Assembly: GCF_900699785.1 (NCBI RefSeq)
Contig: NZ_LR535679.1
Coordinates: 496,001-560,000 of the forward strand
Length of the DNA: 64,000 nucleotides
DNA from: Campylobacter showae
GTDB taxonomy: Bacteria > Campylobacterota > Campylobacteria > Campylobacterales > Campylobacteraceae
Direction: 5' to 3'
The notes beneath the pieces were generated by a model that ran no database searches, was not told the origin of the DNA, and saw only the letters and a program-made list of their open reading frames with translations. The position numbers and the translations under genes were made by a program. Positions 7,881 through 15,831 of the stretch are shown piece after piece. Each line of letters starts with the position of its first letter. Within the stretch, counting starts at the first letter, position 1.

Positions 7881-8358
7881 GAAACCAAATATAAAAGAGC
7901 TTGCTAAGGAGCTTTATCTAAAAGGCTTCAGCCTTGAGCGCATAGCCGAAATTTTAAACAAAACCGTAAAAACCATAAAAAACTACAAATCTCAAAACGG
8001 CGACTGGGACGAGCTTAAAGCCGCAAGCTATCTAAATAAAAGCGGCGAAGATAAACAGAACATCTATCAAAATTTTATCGAAGAGATGCGCCTAGCCGTA
8101 AAAGATATAAGAGAGAGCGAACTGCCCGCGGGCAAAAAGGCCGAGGCGCTTTCAAAGATAGGCGATAGCTTCGTGAAGATGACCAAGGTAGCAAGCTACG
8201 AAAATCCGGCGGCATATCGCTTAAGCATCGCCAAAAAGGTCATTATGCTTGTGGTGGATAAGTTCAAGGACGACGAGAACAAAGAGTGCATCAAGAAGTT
8301 AGTCGAGCTCATCGAGAGCGAGAAGTTCGTCAAAGCTATCGAAGAGCTCGACGTTTAG
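7873..8358 (+). CDS. terminase small subunit, Mu gp27-like (DUF1804)
   Basis: This 161-residue protein carries an N-terminal helix-turn-helix (about residues 5-35: KELYLKGFSLERIAEILNKT then VKTIKNYK), followed by a helical body. Such DUF1804/gp27 proteins are the DNA-recognising terminase subunit beside the large subunit, which follows eight bases later. It would recognise phage end DNA for headful packaging. Confidence 0.82.
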   Translation: MAEKPNIKELAKELYLKGFSLERIAEILNKTVKTIKNYKSQNGDWDELKAASYLNKSGEDKQNIYQNFIEEMRLAVKDIRESELPAGKKAEALSKIGDSFVKMTKVASYENPAAYRLSIAKKVIMLVVDKFKDDENKECIKKLVELIESEKFVKAIEELDV

Positions 8359-8366
8359 GATGACGC

Positions 8367-10010
8367 ATGCTTTTTTCAAGAGATGAGTTAGATAGCTTCC
8401 TAGAAGACAGTAGAGAAACACACAAGCAAGCCGGTGCCGTAGAACCCGAGCTTAGCAAGCTCACGCGCAAAGACTTTTACGGCTGGCTAGAGGAGCTTAG
8501 CGGCGAGCTAAAAGAGCAGATACATCTAAATAGCCCCCTATCCCCCAAAGATAGATCCGCAAGAGTAAAACGCGCCGAGCGCGATTTTATGTTTTTTGCA
8601 AGGACTTATTTCCCGCACTATTTTAGCATTAGCAGCTCTTGCGCGCTTCACGAAGATCTAGCGCAGATTTTTGAAGCCATGACGCAAAACGCAAGCGGAG
8701 ACAAATACGCCCGCGCCGCGCCGCGCGGTCATGCAAAGACTACGTACTGCTCGCAGCTTCTTCCGCTTTGGTGTATTTGTTTTAGCAAGAAGCGCTTCAT
8801 TGTCGAAATTTCAGACGCCGTGGAACTGGTCGAGGGGTGTTTGGAGGCGATAAAAGCCGAGCTTGAGGATAACGCAAATTTAAAAATGGACTTCCCGCAC
8901 GTTTGCGGCACAAGCAAAAATTGGAAGATAGGCGAGTTCGTCTCTAAAAACGGAGTCAAGCTTAAGGCGTTTGGCTCGGGTAAAAGACTGCGCGGCGTAA
9001 AATTCGGCGTATACCGCCCCGATCTAGTAGTCCTAGACGACCTAGAAAACGACACCAACGTACGCAGCAAAGAGCAGCGCGACAAGCTCGAGGAGTGGCT
9101 AGACGAAGCGGTTTTAAATTTGGGTAGCGTAGACGGTAGCCTAGACGTTCTTTATATAGGCACCGTACTTCATGCAGATAGCGTTTTAGCTAGGAAGCTC
9201 AAGCTTAAATTTTGGAATGCCAAAAAATATCAAAGCATCATAAATTTCCCAAAGCGAATGGATCTGTGGGAGAGATGGGCAGAGCTTTATAAAAATATAT
9301 CCAAAGAGGCTAGCGAAACGTTTTATCTAAAAAACAAAGTCCTTATGGATGAGGGCTCTCGAGTGCTTTGGGATGATGCGCTACCGATCCTAAAGCTCAT
9401 GCAAAAGCGCGCCGAAAACTTGAAATCTTTTAACAAAGAGCAGCAAAATGATCCGCGTAGCGAGACTCAAATTTTCACCAAAGAGAGTATGCATTTTTAC
9501 CGCGAGCTTCCGAGGTGCGATTACTTCGTGATGTATATCGACCCTGCAGGCGAAAAGAAAAAGAGCGATTATACGGCTATAACGGTGTTAGGAGTGAGCA
9601 AGGCAGAAGCCAAGATCTACGTAGCAGAAAGCATAGTAGAGGTCATGAAGACCAAAAAGACCATCAAAGAGATCATTAGGCTTAATCAGCTCTATAAATG
9701 CCGCGTTTGCGCGATAGAGAGCAACGGCGGGCAGGAGTTTTTTAGGGGCTGGATAAGAGAAAAGGCCTTTGAGATAGGCGCTAAGCTACCTTTAAAAGGC
9801 GTGAATAATACCGCAAGCAAAGGGCAAAGAATAGAGGAGCTTGAAGTGCCTATAGAGGACGGCGAAATACTCTTTCATCAAAGCCAAAGCCTGCTTATCG
9901 AGCAGCTTACGGAGTATCCCGAAGCCAAGCACGACGACGCGCCCGACAGCTTGGCGGGCGCATACGACTTAACAAAGCTAAAAAAGAAAGTAAAAAGGCG
10001 CACTAGATGA
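8367..10010 (+). CDS. terminase large subunit (Mu gp28-like)
   Basis: A 547-residue packaging motor. The ATPase domain shows a Walker A-like APRGHAKTT near residue 113 and a Walker B PDLVVLDDLEND near residue 220. The nuclease domain shows FVMYIDPAGE (near 388) and a late HDDAPDSL with acidic residues. Its stop overlaps the portal gene by four bases. It should cut and pump phage DNA into the prohead through the portal. Confidence 0.92.
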   Translation: MLFSRDELDSFLEDSRETHKQAGAVEPELSKLTRKDFYGWLEELSGELKEQIHLNSPLSPKDRSARVKRAERDFMFFARTYFPHYFSISSSCALHEDLAQIFEAMTQNASGDKYARAAPRGHAKTTYCSQLLPLWCICFSKKRFIVEISDAVELVEGCLEAIKAELEDNANLKMDFPHVCGTSKNWKIGEFVSKNGVKLKAFGSGKRLRGVKFGVYRPDLVVLDDLENDTNVRSKEQRDKLEEWLDEAVLNLGSVDGSLDVLYIGTVLHADSVLARKLKLKFWNAKKYQSIINFPKRMDLWERWAELYKNISKEASETFYLKNKVLMDEGSRVLWDDALPILKLMQKRAENLKSFNKEQQNDPRSETQIFTKESMHFYRELPRCDYFVMYIDPAGEKKKSDYTAITVLGVSKAEAKIYVAESIVEVMKTKKTIKEIIRLNQLYKCRVCAIESNGGQEFFRGWIREKAFEIGAKLPLKGVNNTASKGQRIEELEVPIEDGEILFHQSQSLLIEQLTEYPEAKHDDAPDSLAGAYDLTKLKKKVKRRTR

Positions 10011-11371
10011 TATTTGACAAATTATTTAAAAATAAATCCGAGCAGCCGCAGCGCAAGAAAGCGGCTCTCATCCCTCAAAACGGTACCCTGATAGATTTGC
10101 TGATAAATACGGGAGTTTCCAGTATTGGCGACGACGATATGGATATGATACTAGCCGATCTTACTGTTACGCAGTGCGACGTGAGCCGCAAGTCCGTGAC
10201 CGAGAAAAAAGAGATCCAAATCGTTTGCGACGATGAAAAAATTAAGGACGAATTTAAAAAGATTTTTAACCCCGACATCGTCAGCCAAATTTTAGAGACC
10301 TATCTTTACGGGTTAAACGTATTCGAGGTCAACTATAAAGAAAAAGAAGGTCTTGTATACCCAAGACTCGTGCAGCGCGATTTTAGACAGTTTAAATTTA
10401 ACGACGCGAGCGAGTTCGTGTTTAACGCCGGCGGAAGTGAGCAGAGTATCCCGCCTTTAAAAGTTATATATGCATTAAACAGGGCGAATTTTAGAAAAGT
10501 ATACGGAGACGGGTTACTTAAAAAGCTGTATTTCCCCGTCAAAATGAAAAACGCCAGCTTGAAGTTTTGGTTTAGGTTTTTAGAAAAATTCGGATCGCCC
10601 TGGGCGATAGCAAAAACTAGCTACGAGCCCGACGAAATGGCTGCGGAAGTGCAAGCTATGCTTAGCGGCGATAGCGCGGTCATAGACACGGACGAGGAGA
10701 TCACCCTCGTGCAGCCTACCTCAAACGTAGATTTTACGAGACTTCCCGCATACCTCGACAATCAAATCAGCAAGGCTATTTTAGGCGCAAATTTGACTAG
10801 CGACGTAAAAGAGGGAAGCTATGCCGCAGCGAAGACGCATAACGAGATTAGAGAGGATCTGGCCGCAAACGACGGCAAAATTTTAGTCTTCGTCATGAAC
10901 AAGGCCATAAGCTTTTTTAAGGAGATCAACGGCTATAACGGCGAGCTTTACGCCAAACTATTCGACGAAGACGCTCCTAATACCGAGCGCGCCGCAAGAG
11001 ACAAGACGCTATACGATATGGGCTTCACGCCTACGAAAAAATACATAACCTCTGCATATAATATCGAGCTGGACGATAACGAGCAAGCGCAAGAAAAAGA
11101 CCGAAATTTAAAGGCTAATAAAGCAAATTTAACGGCTTTAAAAGGCTCTTTAAAGGCTTTAGATAGATTTGATAAAGCCACGAACGAGATGGATATAGAA
11201 GACGGCGAGATAGAAGCGGTCTTAAACAAACTAATAGCAAGCAGCGAGACTTACGAAGAGGCTTTCGATAAGCTTTACGAGCTTTACGATCTACCCTTTG
11301 AGAGGCTTGAGCCCTTGATGTTTAAAGCCGTGGCCAATGCCCAGATGTTGGGATATCTAGATGAAATTTAG
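10007..11371 (+). CDS. portal protein, Mu gp29-like (DUF935)
   Basis: This 454-residue DUF935 protein shows IVSQILETYLYGLNVFEV, a YGDGLLKKLYFPV segment and FRFLEKFGSPWAIAK, all typical of Mu-type portals. The dodecameric ring at the head vertex is the docking point for terminase and tail. It overlaps the terminase gene upstream by four bases and the gpF-like gene downstream by eleven. Confidence 0.92.
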   Translation: MIFDKLFKNKSEQPQRKKAALIPQNGTLIDLLINTGVSSIGDDDMDMILADLTVTQCDVSRKSVTEKKEIQIVCDDEKIKDEFKKIFNPDIVSQILETYLYGLNVFEVNYKEKEGLVYPRLVQRDFRQFKFNDASEFVFNAGGSEQSIPPLKVIYALNRANFRKVYGDGLLKKLYFPVKMKNASLKFWFRFLEKFGSPWAIAKTSYEPDEMAAEVQAMLSGDSAVIDTDEEITLVQPTSNVDFTRLPAYLDNQISKAILGANLTSDVKEGSYAAAKTHNEIREDLAANDGKILVFVMNKAISFFKEINGYNGELYAKLFDEDAPNTERAARDKTLYDMGFTPTKKYITSAYNIELDDNEQAQEKDRNLKANKANLTALKGSLKALDRFDKATNEMDIEDGEIEAVLNKLIASSETYEEAFDKLYELYDLPFERLEPLMFKAVANAQMLGYLDEI

Positions 11372-12608
11372 TTTTTTCGAGGAGCCTACGGCGGTTTATG
11401 AATATTTAAAGAGCAAAAAGCCGGAGATCCATTTCGATTACGACGAGATCATGTATGATGCGCATAAAAAGGCTTTTACCGTCGCAAAGATGATGAATTT
11501 GGATCTTCTTAAAGATACGCAGGCTTCGCTCACCAAGGCTTTTAAAGAGGGCGTCGGGTTTGACGAGTGGAAAAAGAGCGTAAAGCCTATGCTTGCAAAG
11601 AAAGGCTGGCTAGGAAATATCAAGGTAAAAGACCCAAAGACCGGCGAAGAAAAAGAAATTTACGTAGGCAATAGGCGGCTAAGGACTATATTTAATACCA
11701 ACATGAGAACGGCTTACGCCAAGGCTAGATATGAAAGCCAGATGCAAAGCCTAGGCGAATACTTCCGCTATACCGCCGTGCTAGACGGCAGGACCAGAGA
11801 AGCCCACAGGAAGCTTCACGGCAAGACCCTGCCCAAGACGGATAAATTTTGGGATACCAACTATCCGCCAAACGGTTGGGGGTGCCGCTGTAAGGTGCAG
11901 GTGCTTACAGAGGCCGAATGCGTAGCTAGAGGCATCGTACCGCTTGCTGACGGCTCTTTTTTGCCCCAGGCTGCAGAAAAAGACTTCAAATACAATCCGG
12001 GTAAGGTCGACAAAACGGATGAAATTTTAAAAGACAAGCAAAATAAGGTTTTAGACGCCGTTACGTCAAGTCTTGCAAAGAAAAATTTAAAACAATCCCT
12101 AGATAGCTTCGAGCATGAGCGAGACGTTTACGTTTGGCAAAAAAGCTTAGACGACATGGTAAATGCTGTAATTGGCGGTAAAATCATCAAGGATAAAATT
12201 TATCAGGTGGCTCAAGTAGGGGAGTTAAAGCAAGGTATCAAGAAAAATCTAAAAATCATCGACGTAGAGCCCAAAGCATCCAGTATAGCCGTTTATCAAA
12301 ACACCATCTCGCACATCACGAGAGATAGCAAGCCGAAGGGAAAAGAGCCCAATATCGATGAAATAAAAGCCGTAGTAGGCGTATTTGACGAAGCTAAACG
12401 CGTATTTTACGATAAAAAGGACAATGTTTTACTATATTTTTATAATAGCCTACAAAACGACAACATGGTAAATTACGCCGTCATCCGCCTAGACTATACG
12501 CTTAAAAAATTTAAAACCGATAATTTTATAGCGACTATTACGAGGATACCTGTAGAAAACTATAAAGCTATTTTAAAAGATAAAAAAAGATATATAAAGA
12601 TAAAGTAG
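11361..12608 (+). CDS. Mu gpF-like minor head protein with a C-terminal PBECR-type nuclease-like domain
   Basis: Residues 1-200 are a Mu F-like head morphogenesis domain, with TNMRTAYAKARYESQ, LDGRTREAHRKLHGK and the Cys motif PPNGWGCRCKV. After a linker, residues about 255-415 form a separate domain with VYQNTISHITR (316-321 ISHITR), IDEIKAVVGVF, VFYDKKDNVLLYFY and a late IATITRIP. This resembles the phage-Barnase-EndoU-colicin E5/D-RelE (PBECR) domains often fused to gpF proteins. Nuclease activity is not shown. Its stop codon lies within the end of the opposite-strand tRNA-like RNA. Confidence 0.85.
   Translation: MKFSFFEEPTAVYEYLKSKKPEIHFDYDEIMYDAHKKAFTVAKMMNLDLLKDTQASLTKAFKEGVGFDEWKKSVKPMLAKKGWLGNIKVKDPKTGEEKEIYVGNRRLRTIFNTNMRTAYAKARYESQMQSLGEYFRYTAVLDGRTREAHRKLHGKTLPKTDKFWDTNYPPNGWGCRCKVQVLTEAECVARGIVPLADGSFLPQAAEKDFKYNPGKVDKTDEILKDKQNKVLDAVTSSLAKKNLKQSLDSFEHERDVYVWQKSLDDMVNAVIGGKIIKDKIYQVAQVGELKQGIKKNLKIIDVEPKASSIAVYQNTISHITRDSKPKGKEPNIDEIKAVVGVFDEAKRVFYDKKDNVLLYFYNSLQNDNMVNYAVIRLDYTLKKFKTDNFIATITRIPVENYKAILKDKKRYIKIK
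12582..12588 (-). terminator. U tract downstream of the tRNA-like RNA
   Basis: On the minus strand a run of seven T lies 17 bases past the acceptor-like stem, inside a generally T-rich stretch. With the stem before it, this could end the short RNA inside the 3' end of the opposite-strand gpF-like gene. Spacing is longer than in a classical intrinsic terminator, so support is moderate. Confidence 0.4.
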
Positions 12609-12692
12609 ATAAGGCCGGGCATCGAACCCAAGTCATATACAGCTTGCTTTCGCAACTGGAACCCTGCCAAATCTGGGCCATCTCTTATCTAC
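12605..12692 (-). ncRNA. tRNA-like RNA without an anticodon loop
   Basis: Read leftward, the 88 bases fold as a cloverleaf. The acceptor-like stem is a perfect 9-bp pair, GTAGATAAG with CTTATCTAC. The D arm is GCCC, loop AGATTTGGCA (A14, G15, G18G19, A21 pattern), then GGGT. The T arm is TTGGG, loop TTCGATG, then CCCGG. In place of an anticodon arm is a 7-bp hairpin capped by GAAA (CAGTTGC-GAAA-GCAA-G-CTG, one bulged G). No CCA is encoded. A TATAAT promoter lies just upstream and a seven-T run 17 bases downstream. It could be a tRNA mimic or a decayed tRNA. Confidence 0.75.
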
Positions 12693-12700
12693 TTTGTGTA

Positions 12701-12709
12701 ATTATACCA
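12701..12709 (-). promoter_or_regulatory. extended -10 promoter of the tRNA-like RNA
   Basis: On the minus strand TGG immediately precedes a perfect TATAAT (12706-12701). The first base of the tRNA-like stem (12692) lies eight bases further, exactly where a transcript should begin. Campylobacter sigma-70 promoters rely mainly on the extended -10, so the lack of a clear -35 is not a concern. Confidence 0.75.
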
Positions 12710-12730
12710 CATTTTAAGAGGACAAACGCA

Positions 12731-13216
12731 ATGATAGAAGTTAAAGGTCTAGAAGAGCTGCAAACTAAGCTAAAATCTCTGCAAAATATCGACAAAAAAA
12801 CCAAGCCGCTAATGCAAACGCTAGGCAATATCTTACAAAACGAAATAGAAGCCAGTTTTGAGAACGAGAGCAGTCCGTTCGGACAAAAATGGCAAGCCTT
12901 GAAACCTAGTACGATTAGGCAAAAACAAAAACTAGGAAAGTCCTCTAATATTTTAAGATCGGACGGAAATTTGGCGGATAAATGGATAGTTAAAGCAGAC
13001 GATAAGAAAGCCACGGTATCTAATAATACGAATAAAAACGGCTTTGCTTACGGGCTAGTTCATCAATTCGGTACGACTAAAGCCGGGCGAAGTAAAAACG
13101 TAAAGATACCGGCTAGGCCGTTTTTACCGGTCGATAGGAGCGGCAATTTGCCGGGCAGGGTAAAAGACGTCGTTAAAAAGGTCATTATAAAATTTGTGGA
13201 AGATGGTTTTAAATAA
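12731..13216 (+). CDS. Mu gpG-like virion morphogenesis protein
   Basis: This is a 161-residue protein. The ATG at 12731 is chosen because AGAGGA lies eight bases upstream and the family begins with a short MIEVKGLEELQ-like segment; the open frame extends further up, but that part runs through the tRNA-like RNA. It shows the family features: an early helix, PFGQKWQALKPSTIRQK, a LVHQFGT loop and PARPFLPV near the end. Mu gpG-type proteins act in tail completion or head-tail assembly. It is the last gene of the rightward head operon. Confidence 0.88.
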   Translation: MIEVKGLEELQTKLKSLQNIDKKTKPLMQTLGNILQNEIEASFENESSPFGQKWQALKPSTIRQKQKLGKSSNILRSDGNLADKWIVKADDKKATVSNNTNKNGFAYGLVHQFGTTKAGRSKNVKIPARPFLPVDRSGNLPGRVKDVVKKVIIKFVEDGFK

Positions 13217-13224
13217 TGACTATT

Positions 13225-14040
13225 TTAAATACTTGTATATAACTTATAGCTACGACCGCTTTTGACTCTGCGAATATCGCCTAATTCGCCACCAAAATAA
13301 AGCACGTATCTCATTATTTCCGAGTCATATTCTTTAAAATACTGGTAAATTTGCGTTTGAAGCATGCCCTCGTTTTTGGCCACTATACCGATTATTTTTT
13401 TTATACAATCATTATAGAGCGGGTCTTTGTATGCAAAATATGTCATAATCTTTTTAAATTTATCTTTTTCTTGTCGAGAGTGTTTATCTCCAACCATCTC
13501 GTAGGCTATTTTTTGTAGAGCAAAACGCATAGCATCGAATTCTCGTCTCTCGTAAAAATCTATAATTTCAACCGGCGTTTCATCCGGATACTCTTGTATG
13601 ATTTCGGCTTCCATAACTTCATCTGTCGGCACGACGGATATATCGTAGTTTTGATTTTTTAGCGCCTGTTTTTGGGTCTCAATCTCTCTTAGCTTATTTT
13701 GAAATTCTTGCTGTTTTGCTTGAAATTTTAGTTCTCTTGCTTTATTTTTTGTAGCTACTTCGTCTACTATTTTCTGTTTTAGTTCTCGTCTCTTATTCTT
13801 TATAAGCTCCGATATCGTTTTTTTATCAATTAAATTAGCATTGAATTTTTTTAAAATTTCGGCTATTTCATCTTGCGGATACTTAATTGACTCTAGGTCT
13901 ATTATTATGACTAACTCCTCACGAGTTGGCCTACGTCCCAAAATTCGACCCCATTTCTTTTTAGTGAAATGGTTCAACAATAAAATCAAAGCCGAACATA
14001 TTATAAAAATGATAATAGAGTATTTTAATAATGTTACCAT
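13225..14040 (-). CDS. membrane-anchored prophage protein of unknown function, probable moron
   Basis: A 271-residue protein I do not recognise. It has one N-terminal membrane segment (about residues 5-24), then a short basic stretch, a long charged coiled coil (about 85-135) and a C-terminal part (about 215-271) resembling a winged helix ending RRVKSGRSYKLYTS. It is AT-rich compared with both neighbours, lies tail to tail with the head operon, and has its own consensus sigma-70 promoter. That pattern suggests a gene expressed in the lysogen, for example immunity or exclusion. Function is unknown. Confidence 0.8.
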   Translation of the reverse strand: MVTLLKYSIIIFIICSALILLLNHFTKKKWGRILGRRPTREELVIIIDLESIKYPQDEIAEILKKFNANLIDKKTISELIKNKRRELKQKIVDEVATKNKARELKFQAKQQEFQNKLREIETQKQALKNQNYDISVVPTDEVMEAEIIQEYPDETPVEIIDFYERREFDAMRFALQKIAYEMVGDKHSRQEKDKFKKIMTYFAYKDPLYNDCIKKIIGIVAKNEGMLQTQIYQYFKEYDSEIMRYVLYFGGELGDIRRVKSGRSYKLYTSI

Positions 14041-14064
14041 GACTATCCCTGATAAAATTATAGA

Positions 14065-14094
14065 ATTATAATTATTTTATACGGAAACTGTCAA
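14065..14094 (-). promoter_or_regulatory. consensus sigma-70 promoter of the moron gene
   Basis: On the minus strand a perfect TTGACA (14094-14089) and a perfect TATAAT (14070-14065) are separated by 18 bases. The start codon at 14040 follows about 25 bases after the -10. The promoter sits between the Mor-like gene and the moron, so the moron is not dependent on the early transcript. Confidence 0.85.
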
Positions 14095-14103
14095 GAAATA
14101 ACC

Positions 14104-14385
14104 CTATTCAAATAAACTAGGCTCTCTTATCTCTTTGGTTATAGCGCAAACGCTATTATAGCTCAGATTATGTTTTGCGGCGATCTCGCGAATGACGATA
14201 GGGCTTGGTTTACCTAGCTTTATGCCTTCTTCGTACTCTTTGAGTATATCGTAGTTTCTAAACGTACCTTTGTAGCTGGGTACGTAGATATTGGCTCCGC
14301 CGTATTCTTTGATGATATCGGCCATGTTTTCGCTCTCTTTGACGCGGTTGTAGAACTCGGCGAATAGATCGAAGCTATTTATCAT
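14104..14385 (-). CDS. Mor-like middle-gene transcription activator
   Basis: A 93-residue protein of the Mor/C family. It has the EYGGANIYVPSYKGTFRNYDI segment of the dimerisation strand (pattern GG-x3-YVP) and a C-terminal helix-turn-helix at about residues 58-85 (VIREIAAKHNLSYNSVCAI). In Mu, Mor binds a dyad and turns on the middle promoter. It overlaps gemA by four bases. No second C-like gene is seen in the window, so it may also control the late genes, which is inference. Confidence 0.8.
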   Translation of the reverse strand: MINSFDLFAEFYNRVKESENMADIIKEYGGANIYVPSYKGTFRNYDILKEYEEGIKLGKPSPIVIREIAAKHNLSYNSVCAITKEIREPSLFE

Positions 14386-14867
14386 TTGTAATATTTATCT
14401 TTCATTTGAATAAGGGCTTGCACGACGTCGGCGGCATCACTCCTTGATAGAAATTTAAGATGCAAAGGTCTGATTTTAACTATTCTAAAGATGAACTCTC
14501 TTAAAGCCATGCCCGTTTTTACGTTGGCTATCTCTTCCCAGATGCCGGCGATAGTCTCAAGCTGCTTTTTGGTGGCGTATAGGCTGCCTTTAGCGGGCGT
14601 TAGATCTTCGCTAGACATAAAGGACGAGCTAGACGTTTTGCTTGTTTTGGTTTTACGAGTAGATTTTTTAAAATTTGCGCCTTTATGGGGCTTATATCCC
14701 ACGACTTCTAGCACGGCCCTAAGCTCCTCTATACTTAGCTCTTTTAGGCTATCTTTGCCGAATTGCGCTTGTAAATATATCTTTCTGCACTCGTCGTCCA
14801 CGAAATAGTTGTGCTTTAACGTTTGTATCATCTTGATATAGTACTTTTTAAGCTCGCTCGTATTCAT
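14382..14867 (-). CDS. GemA / Mu gp16-like protein (DUF1018)
   Basis: This 161-residue protein of the gp16/GemA family begins with the family pattern KKYYIKMIQTLKHNYFVDDE and then LSIEELRAVLEVVG; its middle is a Ser/Thr/Lys-rich linker. GemA of Mu affects host gene expression and DNA topology. It ends four bases into the mor-like gene, an arrangement common in Mu-like prophages. The exact role here is unknown. Confidence 0.78.
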   Translation of the reverse strand: MNTSELKKYYIKMIQTLKHNYFVDDECRKIYLQAQFGKDSLKELSIEELRAVLEVVGYKPHKGANFKKSTRKTKTSKTSSSSFMSSEDLTPAKGSLYATKKQLETIAGIWEEIANVKTGMALREFIFRIVKIRPLHLKFLSRSDAADVVQALIQMKDKYYK

Positions 14868-14868
14868 C

Positions 14869-15831
14869 CTAAACCGCCAAATTTAAGGTATTTTCACCCA
14901 TAGTTGTAATAGTTGTATCGGTTGTAGTCTCCGCTTTACAACTATATATCACGCTCTTGCCAGTTTTACGGCTAAACCATAGCTTGCCGTCGAATTTATC
15001 GAGGCAATCCCTAGCCGTTCTATCGTCTTTTTCGTAATTCATAGCGTTTAGCAGCTCGGTCTTGTTTAGATCTCCGCCGGCTAGTATCTTTTGCGCTAGG
15101 GTAGTAAAATTTAGCTCGTATTCGCTCATTCTAGCTACCTCTACGTCAAGCTCTTTTAGTTCTAAATTTAGCGTTTTTACGCAAAAACCGTTATCTTTTA
15201 CCCCGGCTCTTTCTTTGGCTACTTCAAGTAAGAAATTTAACTCGTTTTCCTTGCTAGGGCGTTTTAGTAGATGATACATAACGTCGAGAGAATTTCTTAT
15301 ATGGTTGCTGCCTTGATAGTTTTTACCGTCTTTGTTAGAGTGGTGCAGGATGATCACGGTAGCTCCCGCTTCGCGTAAATTCTTAAGTGCGCCAAATAGT
15401 CTATTTATGCGGTTGTCGTTGTTGATGTCTACGAAATCCCGCAAGCTATCCAGGATAAAAACGCAATCTTTATAGGCTTTGCCTACGGCGTTTTCCTCGA
15501 GCTTTAGAACAAGCTCAAATCCGCAAAGCTCTAGCGTGCTGCGCTGGATATAATTCATATTCTCGTAGCTTTCTATAAGTAGCCTATCTACGCCGCGCTG
15601 TTTGAGTACGCCTACTGGGTTGTCGTAGTCTATGAAAAATACCCTTTGGCCCTCTTCGCAAAGTCTTTTAGCTAGCGCGAAGGCCATGTAGCTTTTGCCC
15701 GTGCCGCCGTCCGCGTAGATCAGCGTGATTAGCTGCTTTACTAAAAAGCCCTCTATCAAAAACTCGACCTTTTCGTTAAAATTATCTTTGGTTAAGCTGG
15801 AGTTTTTTAAAAACTCGAAAATTTCGCTCAT
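14869..15831 (-). CDS. RepA/RecA-like AAA ATPase
   Basis: A 320-residue P-loop ATPase. Walker A is ADGGTGKSY near residue 42 and a Walker B-like VFILDSLRD lies near 128, followed by the sensor segment TVIILHHSNKDG. This is the AAA_25 / RepA-like family of hexameric helicases. The C-terminal 80 residues are a small separate domain. In a Mu-like phage it may aid replication or repair after transposition. It overlaps the upstream gene by four bases. Confidence 0.82.
   Translation of the reverse strand: MSEIFEFLKNSSLTKDNFNEKVEFLIEGFLVKQLITLIYADGGTGKSYMAFALAKRLCEEGQRVFFIDYDNPVGVLKQRGVDRLLIESYENMNYIQRSTLELCGFELVLKLEENAVGKAYKDCVFILDSLRDFVDINNDNRINRLFGALKNLREAGATVIILHHSNKDGKNYQGSNHIRNSLDVMYHLLKRPSKENELNFLLEVAKERAGVKDNGFCVKTLNLELKELDVEVARMSEYELNFTTLAQKILAGGDLNKTELLNAMNYEKDDRTARDCLDKFDGKLWFSRKTGKSVIYSCKAETTTDTTITTMGENTLNLAV

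Noticed and set aside
12605..12692. A normal tRNA gene
   Set aside because: No seven-base anticodon loop with U33 can be formed without breaking the GAAA hairpin; the acceptor-like stem is nine pairs and no CCA is encoded.
12644..12730. Longer start for the gpG-like gene
   Set aside because: The extra N-terminus would be read through the tRNA-like RNA and lacks a ribosome site; ATG 12731 has AGAGGA upstream and fits the family.
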